Numbered from the stretch's first letter, positions 26,401 to 34,121 are shown. The stretch is 64,000 nt of DNA from Conchocele bisecta (GCA_029237695.1 CM055273.1:60067968-60131967), one strand, 5' to 3'. The notes: generated by a model from the sequence alone, not told the origin. Numbers and translations are program-made.

Positions 26401-29400
26401 TGGAGTGAAAATACTCAATTACGATTAAATTCCTTATCTGGAGCTTGATAGCTATTGATAATTATGTACACTAGAAACAGTTTTTGGGTTCATATAGTCG
26501 CCACCCTATTTGTCTGTTCGTGCGTCTGTCCGTCCGAGATTTTGGTTAAAGATTTTGGATACATACTATCTGTTACCGTTTTAAAGTCAAATTGGCTTGA
26601 AACGTCATATGCTCATTTGTCACCATCTATATTTTCTTTCTATAGCCCACCCATGCTGCCCCTGTGCTCAAAGTCAAGGTCCAATGACTTAGAAATTTGT
26701 GTTATTGTTTTCGAGTGATGCATCGCCCATCAATGTGTCTGATTTTGTGTATTAATTTTGTGTTGATGTTTACAGAACGACTGACGTTCGCCAATGTGAT
26801 GAAGCATCCATTTGACACTGTATTACGTGTACCAAGTGCCATATTGACCAAGAACGAGTAAGTATACCAGGATTAATATGTGGTCGTGAATGTGTGATGG
26901 AACTTATGAAATGTTTTATCTAGCTTGTGTTAGTGCATCAATGATGTATAATGTATAATGTTTGTTAGAAGCATGGCCAGTATTTTACGGACTGAATGGT
27001 GAACAATTCAGACCTTTTATTTCTTGTTAGAAGCATGAAGGATGTATACTTTCCAGTAGTCGGTCTGTAAATCTAAAAAATAGACGTGATCAGTGTAGTT
27101 TCTGAACAAATAGCACACCGACTGCTTAGCCTGATAGCGATCTGTATGGCTTGTTAGAGGCAAGACGAGTGTTTCATTGATGGAATGGCTAACAGTGCAG
27201 ATCCTGATCAGACTGTGCGGATGCGGATGCACAGTCTGATCTGGATCTACACTGGTCACCAAATCAATCAGCACAATTTCTCCAGTCACAGTCGCATAGT
27301 ACTGGCCTGTTCTGCAGTGAATATATCTTTAGTGCCTATCCATCTATTTGTCCATCTGTCTGTCTTCGCATGCTTTATCATCATCCATATTTATCTTCTA
27401 TAGCCCACCGATCCAGTACCCATGCATAATATCAGATTAGATTTTTTTCCCACGTAACTGACCTTGCCAGGAAGAGCATATATGCTGTCCTCAAACACTC
27501 TTGTGCATAGCTAACTTGTGGCCACTGTCAAGGTCAAGGTAACTGGCAAGGATATGCATGAGTTTGTTCTAGTTAGTTTTCCCATCGTTTGCAGGCTCTG
27601 GCATGACGTTAACATTCTATTTGACCACACCCTACCTGCCTATGTGATGGACCTGTTCATGTGGATGTTTGTTCTAGTTAATTTTCCCATCATTTGCAGG
27701 CTCTGGCATGACGTTAATGTTCTATTTGACCACACCCTACCTGCCTATGTGATGGACCTGTTCATGTGGATCTCTGGACGTCGTCGAATGTAAGTTACTG
27801 CTCTCGTTGCCGTTTGGGCACTTATTAAATTTACTATTATTATAGTAATTTACCCCTAAGCATGCTGAATTAAATAGAGGATATTCCATCGTACATTTTG
27901 TTGAATAGCGTGAAATAATACACGACTGTGCGTCGGTTTCCGCGTAAGCAACGAGTGAGCATAGCGAACGAGTTGCTGGCACGGACGCCGACGGACACGA
28001 GTGTATTATTTCCGCTATTCAAACATGTACGATGGAATATCCTATTTATTACACCACGGCAGATACATATGCACATTTAGTCTATTTTTGAGATTATAAT
28101 CAATGAATTGTGATGTGCGCATGAATAGTTATACAATGACGTGTTTTCCCGCATTTTAACGTTACGTTGTGTGACGGTTTATGGGCAGGGGCCAAGTGAC
28201 TTTGGTGTGGTATGGACCTGGCACATGTCAGGTTATTCTAATTTCAGAGCCGAATATATTTTTCTCGATGTAAATATTCCGTTCTGATTTTGGGATTTTC
28301 TCCCCAATGCAGCAGGTTAAAATGGGATAGAACCCGTTTGCCTGGCCTTACATGACCTCAGCTGTTGATAGTCTGTTAAACACAAACAAACAATCCATGT
28401 TATATTTCCTGATTCAGTATCCTACAGCGTTACCTGATAAATAGAATATCATCATCATGTTAGTGTATTTTGATACCAAGTTTATCAGGCTCGGTTCGGA
28501 AACAGTAGAAGTTCCTGCATGTTACATAGCCTTGCCTAATAAACTTGATATCAGAAGACAGTAGCCTGGTATTCTCTATGTATTGTGTAGATTTGTGAAG
28601 CTGCAGGAGAGAATACAGAAGGCAGCGTCCACCCTAGATTTCTTCACGTCCAACACGTGGAAATTCACCAATGAGAACCTGATCATGTTGCATGACCTCA
28701 TGTCCGCCGAGGATAGAAAGGTATCAACTTGTCTGCGAGATTGTCTTCCTTATCGCATAGTGAAAGTTGGCAAAACGTTCAGGAAAATCTTGTATCTGGG
28801 GCCCATTTCACTAAACTTCGTTCGACTAAAATATTTGTAAGTGCAAATTTAGGATCGTCTGGAAATTTCAACTGATGGATTTACATTTATTGAGCATAGC
28901 CTGCAGGCTGCATATGCAGCCTATGCTCAATAAATGTAAATCCAATAATTGTTTACAAGAAAGCTGTGTTAATGTGAAATTTACAGGCGATCATAATTTA
29001 CAATTACAAACATTTTAGTCGTACAAAGTTTAGTGAAACGGGCCCTTGGTTTCTGGCGTCTGCCATCAAGCTTGCTACCATGCTCATTCGAAAATTTAAC
29101 GTCCAATTTTCACCAAATGCTGTCAACAAAATGATATTGACAATACTGCTAATTGGCTGACTGTGACACCATGATAACTCGAAAAGTTAGCACCAAGCTT
29201 TGTCGGCATGTTTATTTTGATATCTCGGACAAATTAATAAACCAAGCATATGGGATAACACTCGGTGGAATTGGCTCAAATTATAACTTCAACAATTCAA
29301 AAAGCCAATGTCCAATATTTACCAAACTCGGTCGACATGTTTATATAAACAATATCGCAGATATGTTCTTGGACCGTGTATATTGTATGATGCACAAGTT

Positions 29401-32400
29401 ATTGCCCCTCAACTGACGGCAGTAGCTCGAAAACTGACCAATCCATATCTATCGAACTTTGTGAACATGATTAAATTGACGATAGCTCTGACCTGTTCTT
29501 AAACCATGCATACTTTGTGACCATGTTTAAATTGACGATAGCTCTGACCTGTTCTTAACCCTTTGAACCCGAAATCCCGCTATAGCGGTTTATGCAAAAA
29601 GTGCAGATCCAGATGAGCCGGCTCGTAACGAGCCGTCTCATCAGGATCTGCACTTTTTGAAAGTAATTTTAATATTTCTTTGAACAAAAACATCCCCTTT
29701 TCATTAATGGACGAATCTGAAAATCATTTTGTGACCATTGGATTGGTCGGAACATTAGCATATCGCAGTCCATTCCAGTTCCTTAGGGTTGAAAGGGTTA
29801 AACCACGCATAACAGATGGCACATGACACAGTTATTGCTCTTTCCCCTTTTCTGATTGCCTGAGATGTGACCACAATAGCTCGAAAAATTATACATCTAT
29901 CATGCTGTAGGAGAGTGCTAGCAGAACAGAAGCTAGACTGGCTGTCAATGTCATAAGCCCAATTTCTCCAGTCACAGCCAGGGATGGATTGAGGCCTAGG
30001 GTTCGAACACTGGATTTATATACCATAGGTTGCAAGCTTAATCCTCGCCCTAGTCGTGACAAATACTTTCATTGTATTTCCATCCCTCTGGGGGCCGTTT
30101 CACTAAACTACATGTACGTACAAATAAAATGTTCGTAAGTGCAAATTTAGGTTCGTCTGGAAATTGCAATTGATGGATTTACATTTATTGAGTATAGGCT
30201 GCATATGCAGCCTATGCTCAATAATGTAAATCCAATAATTGTTTACAAGAAAACATTCTTAACGTGAAATTTAAAGACTATCATAATTTTGCACTTACAA
30301 ACATTTTAGTCGTACAAAGTTTAGTGAAACGGCCCCCTGGTCCCTCAGATGAGACGTGACCTTAGCTTAGCTGTAAAACCCATTCACATTCACTTTTCAG
30401 TCACAGCCACATAATAGCATACGTCTTTGGCATTTTGTATGTGACAGTTGAATCTGGTTATACCCCTTATGTGAGTATTATGATAATTCGTAATCCTATA
30501 TTAGGGGAAGGGGCCAAGTGACTGGTGTGGTATGGACCTGGCACCAGGTCAGGTTATTCTAATTTCAAGGCTGAATATATTTTTTCTCGTTGTAAATATG
30601 CTGTTCTGATTTTGGGATTTCCCCCCCCCCCAATGCAGCAGGTTAAAACTGGATCAAACCTGTTTGCCCGGCCTTACATGACCGTAGCTGTTGATATGCC
30701 AACACCAATAAAGAAACAAACAAACATAATAGCTAAACGCCATCTGATCTGTCTTTCAGCTGTTCCCATTCAACCCAAAGTGCATTCACTGGCCGTCCTA
30801 TATAGAGAGCTACGTGCTTGGTGCCAAACAATTTGTACTCAAGGAAGAACTCATAAACCTGCCAGATGCCAGGAAAGCCCTCGTAAGGTACAGTGTAATC
30901 TCTCTACAACGCCACGGGAAGACACAAAACTGACTGTTGTAGGGAGGTTAAATATAGAGGCAATTGTCCATTTGGGATGTAAAATATTGGCTGTTACTGA
31001 GTAGAGGTTGTTGTAAAGATGTGGCCATTAGGGGAGGTTCGACTGATATATTGGCCAGTGTATGAAGATTGTATCATTAATCCATCTCTGATATTGGTTA
31101 ACCCTTAGACCGCTACACACAACAAGTGTCGTCTGCTGTTGCTTGCCTTATTTCTCAATAAAAGCATGGTTTGACAGCACTTCAGAATAATTTCCAATGG
31201 AAATGATTCTGAAGTGCTGTCAAAGCATGTTGTAAATTATTCCAATGTTTTTGATGATAAAAATGGAAAATAGAAAATATACAGCAGACGACAACAAAAT
31301 TAGATTAGATAGTGGTTTAAGGGTTAAGACATGCCGTAATGCCTGTAAGTGATGTCTGAAGTTCACAAATGTTTTTGTTGGCTTTCAGCATCGTTTACAG
31401 AATATATCAGAACATTGGGGTAAATTTTATATAATTTCTCTTTTCTTGTGCAAAATTTCTTGATATTTCACACACATGTATGCATTCCTCTATCATGCTG
31501 TTTCTGTTTCAAATAATTATACCTCCGGCATACGAAATATGTTGAGGGTATATAGTTTTCGTAATTCCGTCCTTCCGTCCACGTTAAAGTTTTTGGATAC
31601 CCATTATCTCTGTAACGGTAAGTCGGATTGACTTCAAACTTCAAATACTTGCTTATCATCATCCATAGTTTCATTCCATACCACACCCATACGGCCTTCA
31701 TATCCAAGGTCAAGGTCAAATTACGTAGAAATTTGTGCAATCTTTTTTTTAAATATTGCGTTAAAAGTTTTTATTTGTTGGTCCAGGCGGCGGCCGGGGG
31801 TATACGTGAGTTCCTGCTCACTTTCTCTAGTTTAGTCATATTTCATACTTGCATCCCTCGGATGCTTTTATTTTGAAAAATGCCTGATGTGCCGCCCCCA
31901 ATCCCATTTAATATGTAAAGGTATTCCATTGTGATCGTCCATCATTCTGTGACAATTTAACTCTTTGCATGCTGGGAAACTTGTGGGATATAAATAGTTC
32001 ATAGATAACATATGACAATTCATTATATTTTCTTTTTTATTTCTCCCTGTAAATATTGTGAATATTGTGAATATATTTTGGAATTTCATTAGAATTGAGA
32101 CTGGTGATGCAATTCTAATGAAATTCCAAGACATAGAACTTAATTTTACAGACAGAAATATGGAAAATTCCAAGTTTGTTGACTGTTATTTTCAACGCTA
32201 GCATGTAAAGGGTTTATAATTCCAGCACAAAAATATTTACACAATTCCCTAGCATTTGATTGGCTCGTAGCAAGTCTGTGTCCAAAATTTATATCCCAGT
32301 AAACTCCCACGCCGAACTACTTTCCGTAACCGTGAGGCGCAGTTAAAATAATTCTTAAGAAAACGGAAAATAAACATATTTTCTTGATGAATGTATTTCA

Positions 32401-34121
32401 AATGCTGGAATTATAAGGAATGAATGGCCTTTTTGTTGAATTTATCGGGGATATAAACTTGGAAAAGTCGCAGGAATACTGGACAAGGCCTTTCGGCCTT
32501 CGTCCAATATTCCCAGGCCATTCATTCCTATAATGACCCCAGCTTCTGCATATGTATACAAAAATAAGTGAGTGGTTGTTGACATCATGTACTCAGGGCT
32601 CCAGATAAGGAATTAGTAATTGAGTATTGTCACTCTATCATTTCCGAAGCAATTGGGTATTTCAAAATTTTAATTGGGTAAAATAAAATCACACTGTATA
32701 CTGTTTACACATCAACAGACATCAATTATTGAATAGTTTGCTTCGAAATGAAAGCAGGTCTTGACTTTCCAAGGAGACAATTCTAATGAAATACCAAGAT
32801 GTGTTTTCATGGAAAATAAGAAAAATATGTTATATTTGTGGTCCGTTTATTGTTTTCTGCAGCATGATAAAGGTACCACAAATTTTGTATTGCTTTTTGA
32901 TACTCGCTACTTCTGATTTCAATTGGGTTTTGGTTGGGCGAATGAGATGGCGTAAATTAACGGTATGGGTTCCTCCTTATAGGAATCACGATTTGCCTGG
33001 TTTGGCCCTCAGGTACGTTTTTATCTTTGGCTCTTTTGTTACCTGGGAGTTGAATTGGGTTATTGCCCATTATAAAAGTAGTAAGATTATTACTGATCCT
33101 ACTGCTTTTGGGAGGGGCCAAGTGATTCTGGTGTGGCGAGGACCTGGCATCAGATCAGGATTATTCTGATTTCAGGGCTGAATATATAGTTTTGTTATTG
33201 TAAATATTCAGTTCTGATTTTGGGATTTTCCCCCCATTTGTACATGTACTTGAACATGTACATGTACGTGTACAGGTAATATATGGGATTTAGTACTAAA
33301 CCCATTGACCTGGCCTTAAATGACCTTACCTGTTGATAGGCCGTTAAACCCCAACAAACAAACAAACAAACAAACAATTGGGTTTTCAGCAATTTTAATT
33401 GGGTAATTAAGCAAATACGCAGCTTATCTGGAGCGCTGATGTACTTCTAAAATCCTCATGTGGTAATGTAAACAATCACATATCGTATCTGATCAGTAAG
33501 CATGCCAAAATAACTTGTAATTATCAGCATCTACTGTCTTATCATTTATGTGGGAGTGACGTGTGATTTATTTACCATAATAGCACTAAATATTCGGACA
33601 CCATTTATTCGAGGAAACACATAAAAATATATGGTTTCCCCACAACAGTAGGTGTGCCAATATTTAGCGTTTGTATGGCAGCACAGGTTTAGTCACAATA
33701 ACAATGTACAGTTGTTTACTCAAAGTCCAGGGGACTGAGGAAAATACTTTGAGTTAAACAGAATTTAAAGTTAAGGAGAGTTATTATATAGCAAAACATG
33801 TACTTGGGACCAAGCATTTGACTGAGTTATAAATAATTTGACTTAAGAGTTTTAGACTGTATTTGGATACAATGTGTTTTGGGAAACCCCTATTTAATAG
33901 GGGTTTCCCAAAGCAAATTGTGTCCGAATATGTAGGGTTAATATGTTGTTGTTTTTTTCAGACTGCAGCGATTGCAGACGATGTTCAAGACACTTGTATT
34001 CACGGCTATCGGCACACTGCTGGTGAAGCGTGTAGCCGTGGCTCGTGCCATCTGGAACGTCATCGTAAGATGGGCCGCCAGTCTTCTACAGAAACTGCCC
34101 GGTTTTGTCAGATCAGGCTAG
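14293..34121 (+). CDS. FAR: Fatty acyl-CoA reductase (FAR1/2-type), complete, 12 coding exons
   Basis: Joined exons: 14293-14490, 19491-19666, 21432-21611, 22222-22399, 23656-23700, 24361-24479, 25161-25228, 26776-26857, 27700-27789, 28591-28720, 30760-30887, 33962-34121. These give 1554 bp, 517 residues plus TAG; animal FAR1 proteins are about 515. Family reaction: NADPH-dependent reduction of long-chain acyl-CoA to fatty alcohol, the supply step for ether lipids and wax esters, at the peroxisome in characterised animals. Visible landmarks: Rossmann motif TGATGFCG (19-26, TGxxGxxG), HSAATVRF (113-120), STAY (155-158), and YxxxK catalytic pair Y207/K211 in PNTYTYTK. Then come [16 protein letters not shown], the C-terminal FAR ('sterile') domain with FFTSNTWKF, and a hydrophobic stretch near 472-486 expected to anchor the protein. 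Every junction is GT-AG and phase-consistent. FAR1 versus FAR2 orthology cannot be decided here. Confidence 0.95.
14737..15123. repeat. Family D inverted-repeat element (copy 1)
   Basis: It begins GCTCCAGATAAG and ends TTATCTGGAGC, with internal AATACCCAATTAAAATT and a central ATTTCATTAGAATTGT / ACAATTCTAATGAAAT hairpin. Other copies are at 26053-26443, 32598-33434 (interrupted) and 59313-59654. It lies in FAR intron 1. Confidence 0.85.
15358..15672. repeat. Family A palindromic MITE-like element (copy 1)
   Basis: The ends are GTAGCCTATTTCACCAACAT ... TTGATGAAATAGGCTAC. Sub-terminal GCAAAGTATACTT repeats and a central GCCATTTTGGC hairpin flanked by TGATAATGTAATAAATTCAG are present. Copies occur at 23818, 37611, 40567, 47956 (split) and 58421; fragments at 21643 and 43087. 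Confidence 0.88.
15845..16070. repeat. Family J palindromic element (copy 1)
   Basis: CATTTTGTACCTAAGAACAT at the left pairs with ATGTTCTTAGGTACAAAAT at the right. The inner arms contain TTTACAGAAAAT and ATGACGTCGAAAG / CTTTCGACTTCAT. Related copies are at 38185, 39385 and 43070; a partial one is near 22065. Confidence 0.8.
16266..16432. repeat. Family C MITE-like element (copy 2, shortened)
   Basis: GGGGCCGTTTCACTAAACTT at the left and AAGTTTATTGAAACGGGCTC at the right. It is about 165 bp instead of about 250, with one centre arm lost. Confidence 0.82.
16503..16715. repeat. Family B palindromic MITE-like element (copy 1)
   Basis: It begins TTAACCCTTACAATGCTGAA, then TTGTCGTCTGCTG-type text. 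The centre is TGACAGCACTTTAGAATC / GATTCTAAAGTGCTG and the end is CAGACGACAA...TAACGGTTAA. Other copies are at about 31100, 34220, 35370, 35729, 39195, 43827 and 45572. Confidence 0.82.
17040..17665. repeat. Family K element split by a nested hairpin insertion
   Basis: Family K text (GTGTAGATTCTGATCAGACT ... TCTACTGTCTGTTCC) runs to about 17180. It resumes in inverted form at about 17530 (GGAACAGACAGTAGATTG ... GCCCCATTTCTCCAG). Between them, 17215-17495 is a separate hairpin with AAATGTAAGTA / TACTTACATTT ends and TCCATCAAATATTGATTTTA inner arms. Thus one MITE sits in the loop of another. Confidence 0.7.
17770..17912. repeat. Palindrome with AATAACCCTAAATATTCAGA arms
   Basis: The arm at 17778-17845 is mirrored at 17846-17909 around CTATTAAATAGGGG. 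A related half-copy lies at 33860-33945, just upstream of the last FAR exon. Confidence 0.8.
18056..18165 (+). repeat. tRNA-derived SINE-like head, degenerate
   Basis: TAGTCTAGTGGATAGAGC resembles a Pol III A box and GGTTCAATTCC, about 35 bp downstream, a B box. The acceptor stem does not pair convincingly, so this is not a functional tRNA. It is followed by a CATCCCC tail that also appears near 30080. Confidence 0.45.
18168..19046. repeat. Family E inverted-repeat element interrupted by ~0.5 kb
   Basis: It begins GCTCCAGATAAG and ends CGCACCTTATCTGGAGC. The compact copy at 34587-34945 shows that the inner text should be continuous at TTTTCACAT. Here that point (about 18424) is separated from its continuation at about 18936 by an unrelated ~510-bp insert. 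Confidence 0.65.
19170..19469. repeat. Family F element abutting FAR exon 2
   Basis: ATTCCAGCACAAAAATATTT ... TGGAATTATAAGAAATGAAT, then GGCCTTTTTGTGGAATTTAT ... AAAAAGGCCATTCATTCCTA. The right end is only about 22 bp before the exon at 19491. Copies are at 22480-22950, 32215-32535 and 38562-39196. Confidence 0.82.
19491..19666 (+). CDS. FAR: FAR coding exon 2 (residues 67-125)
   Basis: Acceptor TTTTCACCAG|TTATTT and donor ATGAA|GTACGT. It encodes 58 codons plus two bases, including [16 protein letters not shown], the conserved mid-Rossmann segment of FARs. Confidence 0.93.
19770..20560 (+). repeat. Family P dispersed repeat (copy 1)
   Basis: It starts ATGCCCCACCACGATAGTGG, then AGGGGGCATTTAGTGTTAAC and CCGTCCGTCC. 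Internal ~180-bp units are repeated (GTAAAACTTTTAAACCGTAA, TAGCTACAGACATGAAACTC, 'TATGATGAGTAGATG'), and it ends near GGGGCATCCGTGTTCTATGA. Inverted copies are at 53985-55932 and 60078-60498. Confidence 0.82.
20655..20760. repeat. Family M hairpin
   Basis: AGTATATGTTGTGACCCCTC ... CATTTGAACC(A/G)TC is followed by its inverse GACGGTTCAAATG ... ACAACATATACTT. Related hairpins are near 36625, 46525 and 56395. Confidence 0.7.
21432..21611 (+). CDS. FAR: FAR coding exon 3 (residues 125-185)
   Basis: Acceptor TTTGTTACAG|AGTGTC and donor TGCGA|GTAAGT. It encodes [20 protein letters not shown] ... [20 protein letters not shown]; the STAY motif is at residues 155-158. The phase fits both neighbours. 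Confidence 0.93.
21643..22010. repeat. Family A fragment and hairpin repeats in FAR intron 3
   Basis: TTTCACCAAAATTGCAAAGT starts a truncated family A end at 21643-21700. Downstream, TTTGTCTATGGGAATTTAAC ATGGGAGAAA resembles one arm of the hairpin at 17215-17495. The remainder to 22220 includes a family J fragment (22065-22150). Confidence 0.55.
22222..22399 (+). CDS. FAR: FAR coding exon 4 (residues 185-244)
   Basis: Acceptor CTTCCCTAG|ATGGAT and donor GTAAAG|GTAGGT. It contains the catalytic tyrosine/lysine motif ([13 protein letters not shown]207 and K211) and [16 protein letters not shown], both hallmarks of FAR proteins. Confidence 0.95.
22480..22955. repeat. Family F elements (copy 2) with long perfect palindrome
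   Basis: 22605-22740 forms a near-perfect inverted repeat (TTTTTGTGGAATTTATCGGG ... CCCGATAAATTCCACAAAAA). It is followed by the family F body in inverted order, ending in TTTGTGCTGGAATTAT. A short AAGGCCATTCATTCCTATAA fragment precedes it at 22480. Confidence 0.8.
23006..23472. repeat. Family G inverted-repeat element (copy 1)
   Basis: The left end AAAGGTACTTACCCATGTTC is degraded and the right end is GTGCCTACTGAGTGGGCAGG. The better-preserved copy at 45964-46456 has symmetrical AAAGGTACATGCCCACTCA termini. It lies in FAR intron 4. Confidence 0.78.
23656..23700 (+). CDS. FAR: FAR coding exon 5, 45-bp micro-exon (residues 245-259)
   Basis: Acceptor TTTTGACAG|GGATGG and donor CTTGCG|GTATGT. 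It encodes [15 protein letters not shown], the conserved GW(I)DN.NGP block. Being 15 codons in phase 0, it could be skipped without a frameshift. Confidence 0.92.
23818..24120. repeat. Family A element (copy 2)
   Basis: GTAGCCGATTTCATCAAAAT ... TTGGTGAAATCCGCTACT, with the central GCCAAAATGGC hairpin. It lies in FAR intron 5. Confidence 0.85.
24361..24479 (+). CDS. FAR: FAR coding exon 6 (residues 260-299)
   Basis: Acceptor ATGTTGTAG|ATGGGT and donor GTCGG|GTGTGT. It encodes [34 protein letters not shown], equivalent to the 'GKG.LR ... D.VPVD.VVN' block of FARs. Confidence 0.92.
24640..24830 (+). repeat. Dispersed repeat fragment
   Basis: Ends in AAGGCTGCCAGCGAGGGAAT, echoing ACTGCCAGTGAGGGGATTAG near 35300. 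Probably fragments of one family also present at 35090-35330. Confidence 0.45.
24893..25032. repeat. Palindromic element, ~60-bp arms
   Basis: AAATGTCCATTAAAAATATT CCATTACCCC ... ATACTGTATGCT is mirrored by AGCATACAGTA ... GGGTGGAGTAATG ... AATGGACATTT. A diverged copy is at 37165-37295. Confidence 0.82.
25161..25228 (+). CDS. FAR: FAR coding exon 7 (residues 299-322)
   Basis: Acceptor TTTTTACAG|GCGGGG and donor CAAATGA|GTGAGT. It encodes [22 protein letters not shown]; the VYHCTTG segment is conserved in FARs. Confidence 0.92.
25262..25495. repeat. Family K element
   Basis: GGCTGTTACTGGAGAAACGG ... CACATTTCTCCAGTCACAGC CACAAA. The inverted termini carry a GTGACTGGAGAAATGGGGC consensus. Copies: 17040, 27100, 40368, 58681, 62240. 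Confidence 0.75.
25788..26036. repeat. Family L element (copy 1)
   Basis: Starts TTAACCCTTTCAATTCCACA and ends GGGGTGAAAGGGTTAAAC. Internal AGATGAGC / 'GCCGTCTCATCAGGATCTGCAC' text is shared with 29557-29803 and inverted in 36308-36585. Confidence 0.78.
26053..26446. repeat. Family D element (copy 2)
   Basis: ACTCCAGATAAGCTGTGTAT ... TTCCTTATCTGGAGC. FAR intron 7. Confidence 0.83.
26776..26857 (+). CDS. FAR: FAR coding exon 8 (residues 322-349)
   Basis: Acceptor GTTTACAG|AACGAC and donor AACGA|GTAAGT. It encodes [26 protein letters not shown], at the boundary of the reductase and C-terminal domains. Confidence 0.9.
27100..27300. repeat. Family K element
   Basis: Contains 'AGCCTGATAGCGATCTGTAT', GCAGATCCTGATCAGACTGT, and ACAATTTCTCCAGTCACAGT at the right end. 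FAR intron 8. Confidence 0.65.
27562..27771 (+). repeat. 105-bp tandem duplication spanning the exon 9 acceptor and coding sequence
   Basis: Copy 1 is 27562-27666 and copy 2 is 27667-27771, with no gap. I count four substitutions in 105 bp (two intronic, two coding). Each copy contains a pyrimidine tract, TTTGCAG acceptor and the first 72 bp of exon 9. The period is a multiple of three. Confidence 0.93.
27700..27789 (+). CDS. FAR: FAR coding exon 9, downstream acceptor form (residues 349-379)
   Basis: Acceptor CATTTGCAG|GCTCTG and donor CGAAT|GTAAGT. It encodes [29 protein letters not shown]. This form yields the usual family length (517). An equivalent acceptor in the upstream duplicate at 27594 would start the exon at 27595; the reading frame stays open and 35 residues would be added (552 total). 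Confidence 0.85.
27872..28052. repeat. Palindromic element with GC-rich centre
   Basis: Arms ATAGAGGATATTCCATCGTA ... ATAATACACG and CGTGT... 'GTGTATTAT' ... TACGATGGAATATCCTAT. The inner sequence contains CGAGTGAGCATAGCGAACGA, itself dyad-like. FAR intron 9. Confidence 0.78.
28140..28395 (+). repeat. Family H SINE-like fragment
   Basis: GGGGCCAAGTGACTTTGGTG ... GTTGATAGTCTGTTAAACAC AAACAAACAA tail. Confidence 0.72.
28591..28720 (+). CDS. FAR: FAR coding exon 10 (residues 379-422)
   Basis: Acceptor TTGTGTAG|ATTTGTG and donor AGAAAG|GTATCA. It encodes [20 protein letters not shown], then [10 protein letters not shown]; the 'FFTSN.W.F..EN' segment typifies the FAR C-terminal domain. Confidence 0.93.
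28798..29046. repeat. Family C element (copy 3)
   Basis: GGGGCCCATTTCACTAAACT ... AAGTTTAGTGAAACGGGCCC, with central GCAGGCTGCATATGCAGCCT palindrome. Confidence 0.85.
29557..29805. repeat. Family L element (copy 2)
   Basis: TTAACCCTTTGAACCCGAAA ... GGGTTGAAAGGGTTAAAC. FAR intron 10. Confidence 0.78.
29970..30085 (-). repeat. tRNA-derived SINE-like fragment
   Basis: On the - strand, AGTGTTCGAACCCTAGGC resembles a B box and flanking text (CCATCCCTGG) is shared with 63330-63380 on the + strand. Degenerate; not a tRNA gene. Confidence 0.4.
30090..30348. repeat. Family C element (copy 4)
   Basis: GGGGGCCGTTTCACTAAACT ... AGTTTAGTGAAACGGCCCCC. Confidence 0.87.
30503..30730 (+). repeat. Family H SINE-like fragment
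   Basis: GGGGAAGGGGCCAAGTGACT ... GTTGATATGCCAACACCAAT followed by (ACAAA)n. It ends about 30 bp before FAR exon 11. Confidence 0.7.
30760..30887 (+). CDS. FAR: FAR coding exon 11 (residues 423-465)
   Basis: Acceptor GTCTTTCAG|CTGTTC and donor CGTAAG|GTACAG (split before GG). It encodes [20 protein letters not shown], then [10 protein letters not shown]; 'W..YIE.Y.LG.K.F.L.E' is conserved in FARs. Confidence 0.93.
31100..31328. repeat. Family B element (copy 2)
   Basis: TTAACCCTTAGACCGCTACA ... GTGGTTTAAGGGTTAAG with TGACAGCACTTCAGAATAAT / GATTCTGAAGTGCTGTCA centre. Confidence 0.82.
31518..31815 (+). repeat. Family O dispersed repeat (copy 1)
   Basis: CCTCCGGCATACGAAATATG TTGAGGGTATATAG ... 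TTCCGTCC ... GGTCCAGGCGGCGGCCGGGG ... TGCTCACTTTCTCTAG. Its fuller relative is at 39757-40070; 26474-26716 and 27317-27550 look related. Confidence 0.72.
31970..32212. repeat. Palindromic element related to 57385-57620
   Basis: AACTCTTTGCATGCTGGGAA ... TTTCATTAGAATTG / CAATTCTAATGAAATTCCAA ... GCTAGCATGTAAAGGGTT. The same sequence occurs inverted at about 57385-57620 in an RPS13 intron. Confidence 0.75.
32215..32537. repeat. Family F element (copy 3)
   Basis: ATAATTCCAGCACAAAAATA ... AGGCCATTCATTCCTATAAT. Confidence 0.82.
32598..33434. repeat. Family D element (copy 3) with SINE-like H nested inside
   Basis: GGGCTCCAGATAAGGAATTA ... CGCAGCTTATCTGGAGCG. Its AATTGGGTTTT text breaks at about 32934 and resumes at about 33376 (CAATTGGGTTTTCAGCAATT). 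The 32935-33375 interval is a near-full family H copy with (ACAAA)n tail, so H inserted after D. Confidence 0.82.
33855..33946. repeat. Half-palindrome next to the last FAR exon
   Basis: CCCCTATTTAATAGGGGTTT flanked by TTTTGGGAAA / TTTCCCAAAG, as at 17815-17860. It ends about 16 bp before the acceptor at 33961. Confidence 0.75.
33962..34121 (+). CDS. FAR: FAR terminal coding exon 12 (residues 465-517, stop)
   Basis: Acceptor TTTTTTTCAG|ACTGCAG. It encodes [20 protein letters not shown] then [20 protein letters not shown], ending in TAG at 34119-34121. The hydrophobic stretch matches the C-terminal anchor region of animal FARs. No AATAAA is seen soon after the stop, and a family B element begins at about 34220, so the polyadenylation site is unresolved. 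Confidence 0.92.

Noticed and set aside
30525..31004. 159-codon + strand ORF
   Set aside because: It joins SINE-like sequence to FAR exon 11 read in the wrong frame; the exon's true frame gives conserved FAR residues.
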